Assembly (NCBI GenBank): GCA_913057765.1
Contig: CAJXPH010000085.1
Coordinates: forward strand, 1 to 10,548
Source of the DNA: an uncultured Campylobacteraceae bacterium
Lineage (GTDB): Bacteria; Campylobacterota; Campylobacteria; Campylobacterales; Arcobacteraceae
Direction of reading: 5' to 3'
DNA: 10,548 nucleotides
The notes under the pieces were generated by a model. The model saw only the letters and a list, made by a program, of their open reading frames with translations, was not told the origin of the DNA and made no database searches. The position numbers and the translations under genes are program-made. Positions 1 through 6,452 of this stretch are shown here, in pieces. Position 1 is the first letter of the stretch, and every line of letters starts with the position of its first letter.

Positions 1-48
1 TCTACACTATCCTCTTCGTCGGCAGCGTCAGATGTGTATAAGAGACAG
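1..48 (+). other. Nextera P5-side sequencing adapter (not genomic)
   Basis: Bases 1-7 are the end of the Illumina P5 sequence, 8-15 (TATCCTCT) are an i5 index that I recall as Nextera S503/N503, 16-29 are the Nextera read-1 arm, and 30-48 are the 19-bp Tn5 mosaic end terminating in AGAGACAG. This is library DNA left on the contig. Genomic sequence begins at 49, so anything 5' of the first gene is missing. Confidence 0.98.
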
Positions 49-68
49 AAAATGTGTTATTATCATTT

Positions 69-932
69 ATGAAAAAAAGTACCCATAACGACCACAGAGA
101 AAGAATAAATGAAGTTTTATATCATATATTTAAACATTTATCACAAAAACTTTCAATTGAAGACTTAGCAAAAGTGTCTTCATATTCACCTTTCCATTTT
201 CAGAGAATATTTAAAGAAGTTACCAACAAAAGCGTTTTATCTTATATCAAAGAATCTAGACTTAGTTGGGCTGCAAATTTACTTATATTTAATCCTCAAT
301 CAACAATTACAGATATAGCATATTCATGTGGTTTTAAATCTTCAGCAACATTTTCAAATGAGTTTAAAAAATATTACAATTGCACGCCTAATAATTGGAG
401 AAAAGGGCAATTTAAAGAGTATGAACCAAAAGATTATGAGTTAAGAGAGAAAGATGTAGATTTCTCAAAAATTGAGATAAAAAAGTTAGATGAAATAAAT
501 ATCGCATATATAAGACATCAAGGTTATACTAAAACAATCAAAAATATGTGGCAGAAGCTTATTTATGTCTTAGAAGAAGACTATGATATTAAAGAACCGA
601 CAATGATGGCATTTTATCATAGTAATCCAAATATCACAGCTATCGAAGATTACAGATATATTGCCTGCGTACAAATGAAAGACAAAAAGATTCTACCAAA
701 GGGAGATATGGGTATTTGTTCAATTGAAGGTGGACTTTACGCTACGATTAGATATCAAGGTATTTGTGAAGATGCTCTAACTTTATATAAAAAGATATAT
801 CATCAGTGGTTACCAAGTAGTGACTTTGAAGCCTTAAGTAGTTCAGCCCATGTGCTATATCATCAGAATAACTATTTAAATGATGAAGATAAATTTGACA
901 TTGAATTTAGAGTTCCGGTTAGATATAAGTAG
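69..932 (+). CDS. AraC-family transcriptional regulator with C-terminal GyrI-like effector-binding domain
   Basis: The product is a cytoplasmic DNA-binding regulator. Residues are numbered from the upstream in-frame GTG at 54. Two helix-turn-helix units make up the AraC domain: about 33-58 (LSIEDLAKVSSYSPFHFQRI) and about 84-117 (ITDIAYSCGFKSSATFSNEF followed by TPNNWR). From about 140 to the end lies a GyrI-like/AraC effector-binding domain with the IRHQGYT and GLYATIRYQG strands typical of that fold, which in family members binds small, often hydrophobic ligands. The full AraC plus GyrI-like length (about 287-292 aa) is normal for this class. The start is uncertain: ATG 69 gives a natural MKKS beginning, GTG 54 is alternative, neither has a visible Shine-Dalgarno sequence, and the frame stays open to the adapter junction at 48/49, so the true start could lie outside the window. 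It converges with the methyltransferase gene one base away. The target genes are unknown. Confidence 0.9.
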   Translation: MKKSTHNDHRERINEVLYHIFKHLSQKLSIEDLAKVSSYSPFHFQRIFKEVTNKSVLSYIKESRLSWAANLLIFNPQSTITDIAYSCGFKSSATFSNEFKKYYNCTPNNWRKGQFKEYEPKDYELREKDVDFSKIEIKKLDEINIAYIRHQGYTKTIKNMWQKLIYVLEEDYDIKEPTMMAFYHSNPNITAIEDYRYIACVQMKDKKILPKGDMGICSIEGGLYATIRYQGICEDALTLYKKIYHQWLPSSDFEALSSSAHVLYHQNNYLNDEDKFDIEFRVPVRYK

Positions 933-933
933 A

Positions 934-1536
934 CTAATTCTTTTGTATAATAACCCTTATAACGCTAGCTTTCCCACGATGGCCTTTCCCTTCATCAAGT
1001 TCTATTTCCACTTCTTCAACTTTATGTTTTCTACAGTTAGGGAAAAAGTTCTCAAAATCATCAACTGTATATAATAAATCTATATCTTTTGGTCCACCAC
1101 TTTCATAGTTTAATTGATTTACTGAGAAAAATTCACCTATAAAAAAACCACCCTCTTTTAGACATGAATCTATTTTCTCAAAAAGGGCTTCTCTATCTTT
1201 TTTATACATATGTAAATATGAAGCTATAATTGAACCATATTTCTTTTTAGGTATCCATTCATTTAAATCAACACATCTTGTTTTAACATAAGTTTCTTCT
1301 TCTTTTGCAAAAGTTTCAAGCTTCTTTAATGCAATATCAGAAGCATCAATAGCTGCAACTTCAAACCCTCTTTTAGCAAAGTAAATTGCATTTCTTCCTT
1401 CACCTTCACCTAGACATAAAAACCTATGAGCTTTTTTAAAGTTTCCAGCACACGATTCAATAAAAGTATTTGGCTTTTTTCCATATAGATAACCATCTCT
1501 TGAAAATTTTTTATTCCAAAACTCTTGCTGTTCCAT
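934..1536 (-). CDS. class I SAM-dependent methyltransferase, TehB-like
   Basis: This 200-residue cytoplasmic protein has a Rossmann-type methyltransferase fold. The N-terminus EFWNKKFSRDGYLYGKKPN resembles the TehB/methyltransferase-domain proteins whose opening segment precedes the SAM site. Motif I is FLCLGEGEGRNA (about 39-50), the acidic residue after strand 2 is D65 in AAIDASDIAL, and a further acidic position is D90 in CVDLNEW. The SYLHMYKKDRE and LKEGGFFIGEFF segments match motifs IV-V. The family methylates small molecules and includes TehB, linked to tellurite resistance; the substrate here cannot be read from sequence. The start is well supported: GAGGTG at 1542-1547 sits five bases before the ATG. 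TAAAAT (1566-1571) and TATAAA (1556-1561) are candidate -10 boxes. Its stop codon is one base from that of the AraC-type gene, and I see no terminator between them. Confidence 0.88.
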   Translation of the reverse strand: MEQQEFWNKKFSRDGYLYGKKPNTFIESCAGNFKKAHRFLCLGEGEGRNAIYFAKRGFEVAAIDASDIALKKLETFAKEEETYVKTRCVDLNEWIPKKKYGSIIASYLHMYKKDREALFEKIDSCLKEGGFFIGEFFSVNQLNYESGGPKDIDLLYTVDDFENFFPNCRKHKVEEVEIELDEGKGHRGKASVIRVIIQKN

Positions 1537-1713
1537 GTATTCACCTCATTTTTATTTTATAATTAATTTTACAACAAAAAAGTAATTTTAGAATAGCATT
1601 TTTGCTTTTAATAAAAAAACTTATTTAATTTTAATCTAACATTTCTATCTCACTTAAATTTAATAAAATCTTCGATACACTATTACCTAAAAATTTATTG
1701 TAGGATATTATAA
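1537..1713. promoter_or_regulatory. divergent promoter region, methyltransferase (-) / ilvE (+)
   Basis: This is 177 bases of very AT-rich DNA without an ORF. On the minus strand a GAGGTG ribosome binding site (1542-1547) and TAAAAT (1566-1571) or TATAAA (1556-1561) -10 candidates serve the methyltransferase. On the plus strand TAGGA (1701-1705), eight bases before the ilvE ATG, is the ribosome binding site, and TAAAAT (1664-1669) or TACACT (1676-1681) are -10 candidates. The -10 choices are by eye. No T-box or other leader fold is apparent before ilvE. Confidence 0.6.
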
Positions 1714-2634
1714 ATGACTGAAGCAAAATACATCTGGATGGATGGGGAATTTGTAGGTTGGCACGATGCAAAAGTTCACGTGTTAAGCCACACATTACAT
1801 TATGGTAATGGTGCTATTGAAGGTACTAAAGCTTATAAGACCCATGATGGAAGATGTGCAATTTTCAAATTAAAAGAGCATACAAAAAGACTTTTCAACT
1901 CTGCTAAGATGACGCTTATTGATGTTCCTTTTACTGAAGATGAATTAAATAAAGCACAAGTTGAATTATTACAAAAAAATGAATTAACAGAGGGTGCGTA
2001 TATAAGACCTCTTGTTTATTTAGGTTATGGTGTTATGGGACTTTACCATAAAGAAGCTCCTGTAAAAGTTTCTATTTCTGCATGGGAATGGGGAGCATAT
2101 TTAGGAGAAGAAGGTCTTAGAAAAGGTGTACGAGTAAAAATTGCATCAATGACTAGAAACTCTAATACTTCCGGTATGGGAAAAGCAAAAGCAGTTGCAA
2201 ATTATTTAAATTCTCAAATGGCTAAGGGTGAAGCAGTAGAATGTGGATATGATGAAGCACTTTTAAGAGATGATCAAGGTTATATTGCAGAAGCTTCAGG
2301 TGCTTGTTTCTTTATTGTTAGAGATGGTGTAATTATTACTCCACCAAATGATAACTCACTTGAATCAATTACTCAAGCAACTGTAATTGAATTAGCTGAA
2401 GACTTAGGTTATACAGTTATTAGAAGAAGACTTACAAGAGAAGAAGTATATATTGCTGATGAAGCATTCTTCACAGGAACTGCTGTTGAAGTAACTCCTA
2501 TTAGAGATATCGATGCTAGAATAATTGGAGCTGGTGAGCGTGGTCCAATAACAGAAGTTTTACAGTCAGCTTATTTTGATGTAGTAGCTGGAAAAAATGA
2601 TAAATATTTAAAAGATTTAACGTATATTAACTAA
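1714..2634 (+). CDS. ilvE: branched-chain amino acid aminotransferase
   Basis: This pyridoxal-phosphate enzyme interconverts leucine, isoleucine and valine with their 2-oxo acids, using glutamate/2-oxoglutarate as amino partner, in the cytoplasm. The 306 residues match the usual length of about 305 for fold-type IV class IlvE. Visible signatures are LSHTLHYGNGAIEGTKAY (about 24-41), RPLVYLGYGVMG (98-109), the PLP Schiff-base lysine inferred as K159 in GKAKAVANYLNS, and the signature region E193 in GYIAEASGACFFIV, whose glutamate contacts the PLP ring nitrogen in family members. TAGGA eight bases upstream supports the start. It is the first gene of a plus-strand run and sits 20 bases before the SPFH gene. 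From memory, the ilvE-SPFH pair also occurs in Campylobacter jejuni (Cj0269c-Cj0268c), so the order appears conserved in the phylum. Confidence 0.97.
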   Translation: MTEAKYIWMDGEFVGWHDAKVHVLSHTLHYGNGAIEGTKAYKTHDGRCAIFKLKEHTKRLFNSAKMTLIDVPFTEDELNKAQVELLQKNELTEGAYIRPLVYLGYGVMGLYHKEAPVKVSISAWEWGAYLGEEGLRKGVRVKIASMTRNSNTSGMGKAKAVANYLNSQMAKGEAVECGYDEALLRDDQGYIAEASGACFFIVRDGVIITPPNDNSLESITQATVIELAEDLGYTVIRRRLTREEVYIADEAFFTGTAVEVTPIRDIDARIIGAGERGPITEVLQSAYFDVVAGKNDKYLKDLTYIN

Positions 2635-2654
2635 AAAAATTAAGGGAAAAAATT

Positions 2655-3746
2655 ATGCCAATAGATAACGATTATTTTAAGAATAGACAACAACAAAACA
2701 AAGATGGTGGCGGTTCAAACAATGGAAATGGAGGTGGAGGAAACTTTCAACCACCTTTTGAGCCACCAGAATTTTTCAAAAACCTTGGGAAAAAAGCGGG
2801 ATTTGTATATGTAATTATTGCAGTAGTTGCAGTTTTATTTATTTCAAAACCATTTTTAACAATTGAATCTGGTTATGTGGGAATAAAAAAGACTTTAGGT
2901 AAGTATAACGAAGAACCTTTAAGACCTGGTTTTCACATTATTATACCTGGATACCAATCAGTTGAAGTAGTTGATACTAAAGTTCGATTAATGAATTATA
3001 AATCAATAGAAGAAATGAGTGGTTTTGATTCTGGAATTAAAATTAACCCAGCAATTTCTATTTTAGATGCTAGAGGATTACCAGTTTCTATTGAGCTTAC
3101 TGTTCAATATAGATTAACTGCAGATGGTGCTCCAACTACTATTGCAAACTGGGGATTTTCTTGGGAAGATAAAATTATCAACCCAGTTGTTAGAGATATT
3201 GTAAGAAATGTTGTTGGAGTATACACTGCAGAAGATTTACCTACAAAAAGAAATGAAATCGCAGTTAAAATTGAAAATGGTGTAAGAGCTAATATTGATG
3301 CATTACCAGGTACTCCTGTTGCACTTTTATCTGTTCAATTGAGAGAAATCGTTTTACCTCAAAAAATTAAAGATCAAATTGAGAGAGTTCAAATTGCTAA
3401 TCAAGAATCTGAAAGAGTTAAATACGAAGTTTTAAGAACAAAACAAGAAGCTGAAAAAAGAGCTGCAAAAGCTATTGGTGATGCACAAGCAAACAGAATT
3501 GAAGCAAAAGGTAGAGCAGATGCTGTAACAATTGAAGCAAAAGCACAAGCGGCTGCGAATATGGCTATAGCAAAATCTTTAACTCCAAACTTACTTAAGA
3601 TGCAACAAATTGAAGTTCAAGGGAAATTTAATGAAGCACTTAAAACAAATAAAGATGCAAAGATTTTCTTAACTCCTGGTGGTTCAACTCCAAATATTTG
3701 GGTTGATACAAAAAACACATCTAGAGATGCGTCTATAAATCAATAA
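2655..3746 (+). CDS. SPFH/band-7 (prohibitin-like) membrane protein
   Basis: This 363-residue single-span inner membrane protein belongs to the SPFH/prohibitin/HflK-like superfamily, whose members oligomerise into membrane scaffolds and often modulate FtsH-type proteases. In order: a cytoplasmic glycine- and proline-rich N-terminus (about 18-38, GGGSNNGNGGGG then PPFEPPEFF), one hydrophobic span (about 49-65), the SPFH domain (about 67-245) opening with IESGYVGIKKTLGKY, and a charged Ala/Glu/Lys-rich coiled coil (about 240-305). The C-terminal tail reads TPGGSTPNIWVD. AAGGGA (2642-2647) seven bases before ATG supports the start. It follows ilvE by 20 bases and is probably co-transcribed with it. 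The Campylobacter relative I recall (Cj0268c) has been linked to host-cell adhesion and invasion. Whether this protein is a true HflK partner of FtsH cannot be decided here, since no HflC partner gene lies beside it. Confidence 0.9.
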   Translation: MPIDNDYFKNRQQQNKDGGGSNNGNGGGGNFQPPFEPPEFFKNLGKKAGFVYVIIAVVAVLFISKPFLTIESGYVGIKKTLGKYNEEPLRPGFHIIIPGYQSVEVVDTKVRLMNYKSIEEMSGFDSGIKINPAISILDARGLPVSIELTVQYRLTADGAPTTIANWGFSWEDKIINPVVRDIVRNVVGVYTAEDLPTKRNEIAVKIENGVRANIDALPGTPVALLSVQLREIVLPQKIKDQIERVQIANQESERVKYEVLRTKQEAEKRAAKAIGDAQANRIEAKGRADAVTIEAKAQAAANMAIAKSLTPNLLKMQQIEVQGKFNEALKTNKDAKIFLTPGGSTPNIWVDTKNTSRDASINQ

Positions 3747-3755
3747 AAGAATAAA

Positions 3756-3785
3756 GAGTAGATTTTTCTACTCTCTTCTTTTTAT
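3756..3785 (+). terminator. hairpin terminator after the SPFH gene
   Basis: A perfect 7-bp stem, GAGTAGA (3756-3762) with TCTACTC (3767-3773), encloses a TTTT loop and is followed by a T-rich tract, TCTTCTTTTT. It lies only a few bases before the next gene's start, so it probably attenuates rather than ends transcription into the exported-protein and hisIE genes. Confidence 0.75.
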
Positions 3786-3791
3786 AATATT

Positions 3792-4085
3792 ATGATAAAA
3801 AAAACTCTAACAATAATTCTTCTTTTTTCACTTTCTTTATTTGCAAATAATACAATTGATTTAACTAATACTGATATCAAAATAGTTGATGAAAATATAA
3901 AAGTATTGCCACATAAAACTAAAGAGGATTACAAAAAGAAATCAAATCTTTTAGAACCTGTACAAAAAAAAGAAATATCACCTATAAAAAAAGACGGTGA
4001 TATTACAATTGATAGTGATGTGGATTTTAATAAATCTACAAAATCTGTTGATGGTGTAAAACTTAATCTAGGAACAAAATTTTAA
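3792..4085 (+). CDS. small exported protein of unknown function
   Basis: I do not recognise a family. The 97-residue product starts with a clear Sec signal peptide (MIKK, hydrophobic core about 5-17, likely cleavage after LFA at residue 18), leaving a mature periplasmic or envelope protein of about 79 residues rich in Lys and Asp, with no cysteine and no second membrane span. The mature part has hydrophilic stretches (HKTKEDYKKKSNLLEPVQKK) and ends LNLGTKF. It sits between the SPFH gene (45 bases upstream, across a hairpin) and hisIE (9 bases downstream), so it is likely co-transcribed with hisIE. The start is chosen because it gives the intact signal peptide, but there is no Shine-Dalgarno sequence before it; the preceding bases are T-rich and include TATAAT at 3783-3788. 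Confidence 0.75.
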   Translation: MIKKTLTIILLFSLSLFANNTIDLTNTDIKIVDENIKVLPHKTKEDYKKKSNLLEPVQKKEISPIKKDGDITIDSDVDFNKSTKSVDGVKLNLGTKF

Positions 4086-4094
4086 GGTAAAAAA

Positions 4095-4775
4095 ATGGAC
4101 CAAATAGAAAAAATCGACTGGGAAAAAATGGACGGATTAATACCCGTTGTAACTCAAGACTCAACTACAAATGAAGTTTTAATGCTAGCATACATGGATA
4201 AAGAAGCTGTTTCTTTGACACTTAGTACAAAACAAGCTCACTACTTTAGTAGAAGTAAACAAAGAATTTGGAAAAAGGGTGAAAGCTCTGGACATCTTCA
4301 ACATGTAAAAAATATTATGATTGATTGTGATAATGATACGATTTTATTAAAAGTAGAACAAATAGGTGTTGCATGTCATACAGGTAGAAGATCTTGTTTT
4401 TTTACTGATTTAGAAAATAATGAAACTAAACTTGATGTAGAAGTAAATACTACTTCAGCATACGGAGTTATAGATAACCTTTATCATGTAATTGAATCTA
4501 GAAAAAATGATGACCCAGAAAAATCTTACACTGCAAAACTTTTAAATGGCAAAGAGAACTCTATGCTCAAAAAGATTGTTGAAGAAGCGGGAGAGTTTAC
4601 ATTTGCAGTAAAAGATAATGATGAAGAAGAAATTGTCTATGAAGCAGCAGATGTTATTTATCACATGCTTGTAGCAATGGCATCAAAAAATATTAATCCA
4701 GATAGAGTTAAACAAGAATTAGCTAGAAGATTTGGACTTTCAGGAATAGAAGAAAAAAATTCAAGAAGTGAGTAA
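4095..4775 (+). CDS. hisIE: bifunctional phosphoribosyl-AMP cyclohydrolase / phosphoribosyl-ATP pyrophosphatase
   Basis: This enzyme catalyses the second and third steps of histidine biosynthesis: the HisE domain cleaves pyrophosphate from phosphoribosyl-ATP and the HisI domain opens the purine ring of phosphoribosyl-AMP. The 226 residues are typical for a HisIE fusion. HisI (about 1-115) shows YFSRSKQRIWKKGESSGH, the metal-binding D77/D79/D81 of IDCDNDT with C78, and zinc ligands C94 and C101 in GVACHTGRRSCFF. HisE (about 125-215) shows the acidic pyrophosphatase motif KIVEEAGEFTFA (E163, E164, E167) and E183/D186 in YEAADVIYHM. AAGG (4084-4087), seven bases before ATG, overlaps the stop codon of the preceding gene, so translation may be coupled. 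No other his gene is present in the window. Confidence 0.96.
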   Translation: MDQIEKIDWEKMDGLIPVVTQDSTTNEVLMLAYMDKEAVSLTLSTKQAHYFSRSKQRIWKKGESSGHLQHVKNIMIDCDNDTILLKVEQIGVACHTGRRSCFFTDLENNETKLDVEVNTTSAYGVIDNLYHVIESRKNDDPEKSYTAKLLNGKENSMLKKIVEEAGEFTFAVKDNDEEEIVYEAADVIYHMLVAMASKNINPDRVKQELARRFGLSGIEEKNSRSE

Positions 4776-4793
4776 CTCTACTCACCTCTTCTT
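4763..4793 (+). terminator. hairpin terminator overlapping the hisIE stop codon
   Basis: Stem GTGAGTA (4768-4774) pairs perfectly with TACTCAC (4779-4785) around an ACTC loop, and extends past one mismatch through AAGA/TCTT (4763-4766 with 4787-4790). A T-rich tract follows. The stop codon TAA (4773-4775) lies within the stem-loop, so this ends the ilvE-to-hisIE run. Confidence 0.75.
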
Positions 4794-4858
4794 CTGATTT
4801 ATTTACAAACTACATATTTTCTACACTTTTTCTATCTTTTTTTCCTATTAAATCTTTT

Positions 4859-4886
4859 TATAATATTTCTAATTTTTTAACAGGAG
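4859..4886 (+). promoter_or_regulatory. promoter and RBS of first porin
   Basis: A perfect TATAAT -10 box (4859-4864) is preceded by a long T-rich stretch with no clear -35, the usual pattern for housekeeping promoters in Campylobacterota. AGGAG (4882-4886) lies seven bases before the ATG. The predicted leader is about 20-25 bases. Confidence 0.75.
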
Positions 4887-4893
4887 AATACAA

Positions 4894-6018
4894 ATGAAAA
4901 TTATAAAATTAGGTTTAATTGCCAGTATGGCAGTTTGTGGTTTCACAAGTTTAAGCGCACAGAATTTAACTGATGCAATCAAGAATGTAGATATATCTGG
5001 TACTGTCGCATACAGATATAATGATTATGAACCATCAGGTTCTACGCAAAATAATTATAAAATTGCTACATCTATTAAATCAAAAATCAATGAAGATGTG
5101 ATTTTTAACTCAAGGTTTCTAATAGGTAATAATACAGCTCCAAAAGTATTTAATACTTCAACTGATGCAGATACAAATCTTGATATTGTATTATCAGAAG
5201 CAAGTTTTATATATACAGGGTTAAATAATACATCTATTACAATTGGTAAGCATGGTATAGTTTCACCTTTCACTAAATCAAGAGATGCCATGGGAGATGA
5301 ACAAACAGGTACAGGATTAAGTGCTATGACATCTTTTGGTCCTCTTAGTTTAACTGCAGCGTACTACAATCAAACAAATTTTAATACATCAGGAAGTATC
5401 CAATCATTATTTACAGGATATGAAGGTGCTGATTTTATGACAGTGGGAGCATATTTATCACTTAATAACTTCAATGTTGATGCACATTATGCAAAAGCAA
5501 CTGATGTTCTTGATGCATATACAATGGGTATTGATTATTCAAATTCTATCAATGATTTTAAATTTAAAACATTTGCTAGATATTCTTCATTGAGTGAAGA
5601 AGTATCAAATATTGATAATAGTTTATGGAAAGCAGGAATAAAAGTAAATAAAGATATTTTTGGAGCTTTTGTTGCTTATGGTGAAACAGATGAAGATGGA
5701 GGAAGTGTTGGTATAGATGGGTCATCTACTTCTGGATTTGATGAACATTGGAGATTAGCATTAAGTAACAATGCTGATTCTTCTATGTTATTTGCAGATG
5801 TTGATGTACAAATTACTCCAAAACTTAACTTAGCACTTAAATATAGTGATTTAGATGCAGGAGAGGAATCAGGAACAGTTGATAAAAGTGAATTATACTT
5901 ACAAGCTTTATATAAAATGAGTTCAAATTTAACAACATATGTTAGATTTGGTGAGTTGAAAATTGATAATCAAGATAATGCTACAATGGGTAGACTTCAT
6001 ATTCAATATAGTTTCTAA
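4894..6018 (+). CDS. MOMP-type outer membrane porin (first of tandem pair)
   Basis: This 374-residue outer membrane beta-barrel passes small hydrophilic solutes. A Sec signal peptide (KIIKLGLIASMAVCGF, likely cleaved after SA at residue 22) is followed by DAIKNVDISGTVAYRYNDYE, which closely resembles the mature start of the Campylobacter major outer membrane protein (AIKDVDVSGVLRYRYD-like). Alternating aromatic/hydrophobic strands run through the protein, and it ends LHIQYSF with the terminal phenylalanine used as barrel-assembly signal. C15 is in the signal peptide but has no proper lipobox (Val at -1), so this is not called a lipoprotein. The length is a little shorter than the roughly 420 residues I recall for C. 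jejuni PorA. It is paralogous to the gene at 6453-7580 (about half of residues identical by eye). A strong promoter and the terminator at 6027-6066 suggest its own transcript. Confidence 0.9.
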   Translation: MKIIKLGLIASMAVCGFTSLSAQNLTDAIKNVDISGTVAYRYNDYEPSGSTQNNYKIATSIKSKINEDVIFNSRFLIGNNTAPKVFNTSTDADTNLDIVLSEASFIYTGLNNTSITIGKHGIVSPFTKSRDAMGDEQTGTGLSAMTSFGPLSLTAAYYNQTNFNTSGSIQSLFTGYEGADFMTVGAYLSLNNFNVDAHYAKATDVLDAYTMGIDYSNSINDFKFKTFARYSSLSEEVSNIDNSLWKAGIKVNKDIFGAFVAYGETDEDGGSVGIDGSSTSGFDEHWRLALSNNADSSMLFADVDVQITPKLNLALKYSDLDAGEESGTVDKSELYLQALYKMSSNLTTYVRFGELKIDNQDNATMGRLHIQYSF

Positions 6019-6026
6019 ATCATAAC

Positions 6027-6066
6027 AAAAAAAAGAGCTTGAGCTTACGCTCTACCTCTTTTTTTT
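6027..6066. terminator. bidirectional terminator between first porin and the 38-aa gene
   Basis: The arms are an 8-A run plus GAG (6027-6037) and CTC plus an 8-T run (6056-6066), 11 bp, with an inner GAGC (6041-6044) / GCTC (6049-6052) stem on a TTAC loop and a 3x3 internal loop. It has T tracts on both strands, so it can end the porin transcript rightward and the small-gene transcript leftward. The last codons and stop of the minus-strand 38-aa gene lie inside it. Confidence 0.85.
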
Positions 6067-6161
6067 GCCTTTACCCTAATATAGTGTTTAACTATATAAC
6101 TTAAGGCCATAAAGGCTACTAATCCTAGAAGTGTAAATATAAAAATCTCTGTTAAAAACAT
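6045..6161 (-). CDS. 38-residue single-span membrane protein, unknown function
   Basis: I recognise no family. The ORF (ATG at 6161-6159, TAA at 6047-6045) reads MFLTEIFIFTLLGLVAFMAL, then SYIVKHYIRV and KAKKRGRA. One hydrophobic helix (about residues 6-24) is followed by a strongly basic tail (K25, H26, R29, K31, K33, K34, R35, R37), which by the positive-inside rule predicts periplasmic N-terminus and cytoplasmic C-terminus in the inner membrane. The start has a near-ideal ribosome binding site: GGAGG at 6167-6171, five bases upstream, within AAAAGGAGG. A perfect TATAAT on the same strand (6229-6234) gives a leader of about 60 bases, and a terminator overlaps the gene's end. It lies between, and opposite to, two porin genes. 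The complete promoter-RBS-ORF-terminator set argues that it is real. It could be a small membrane subunit or a regulatory peptide of an unidentified partner. Confidence 0.75.
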   Translation of the reverse strand: MFLTEIFIFTLLGLVAFMALSYIVKHYIRVKAKKRGRA

Positions 6162-6166
6162 AACAT

Positions 6167-6234
6167 CCTCCTTTTATATTTATGTAATATAGCTTGAAGC
6201 TAACATTACAAAACTTTCATTCATACTAATTATA
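6167..6234 (-). promoter_or_regulatory. promoter, leader hairpin and RBS of the 38-aa gene
   Basis: Reading leftward on the minus strand: TATAAT (6234-6229), then an interrupted inverted repeat in the presumed leader (TGTAAT 6183-6188 with ATTACA 6205-6210, and AGCTT 6191-6195 with AAGCT 6197-6201), then GGAGG (6171-6167). The repeat could be an RNA hairpin upstream of the ribosome binding site or a DNA operator; sequence alone does not tell. Confidence 0.55.
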
Positions 6235-6452
6235 TTCCAAAACTCTTTATTTAATGCTAAATTAAATAAGTTTTACTTATATTTTAAAATAAGTATATGT
6301 TATTTAATATCATATATCTCAATTATATAGAGTTTAGAGTTCATTTTATTTTTTAATAAATTCTAAAAATAGAAGATTTCAAAATATTTTATTTGTTTGA
6401 TTTTTCTTACATTAATTTCTTCTAGAATTTTGCAATTCAAAAAGGATAATTA
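6235..6452. promoter_or_regulatory. AT-rich upstream region of second porin, with ATAAGT repeats
   Basis: No further ORF with a ribosome binding site is seen here. ATAAGT occurs at 6266-6271, inverted (ACTTAT) at 6275-6280, and direct again at 6289-6294, giving two overlapping inverted repeats that share the middle arm. Such alternating half-sites could bind a dimeric regulator, but in DNA this AT-rich chance matches are common. For the second porin, TAGAAT (6423-6428) or TACATT (6409-6414) may be the -10 box, and AAAGGA (6441-6446), six bases before ATG, is the ribosome binding site. Confidence 0.45.

Noticed and set aside
1..48. Mosaic-end sequences as a natural Tn5-like transposon flanking the region
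   Set aside because: The mosaic ends are joined to Illumina P5/P7 arms and index bases, so they are library adapters.
54..68. GTG at 54 as the start of the AraC-type regulator
   Set aside because: It adds five residues (MLLSF) with no ribosome site and lies six bases from the adapter junction. ATG 69 gives a natural MKKS start, though the true start may be beyond the contig.
880..1074. 64-residue plus-strand ORF
   Set aside because: It overlaps the end of the regulator and the antisense of the methyltransferase, is low-complexity Phe/Ile-rich, and has no ribosome site.
5055..5291. 78-residue minus-strand ORF inside the first porin
   Set aside because: It is antisense to a confident porin reading frame, with no ribosome site or recognisable domain; a shadow ORF.
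6297..6356. 19-codon plus-strand ORF upstream of the second porin
   Set aside because: No ribosome binding site, very AT-rich and no sequence character beyond chance.
6019..6452. Phase-variable homopolymer tracts controlling the porins
   Set aside because: No poly-G/C tract is present; the only runs are the A8/T8 arms of the terminator and general AT richness.
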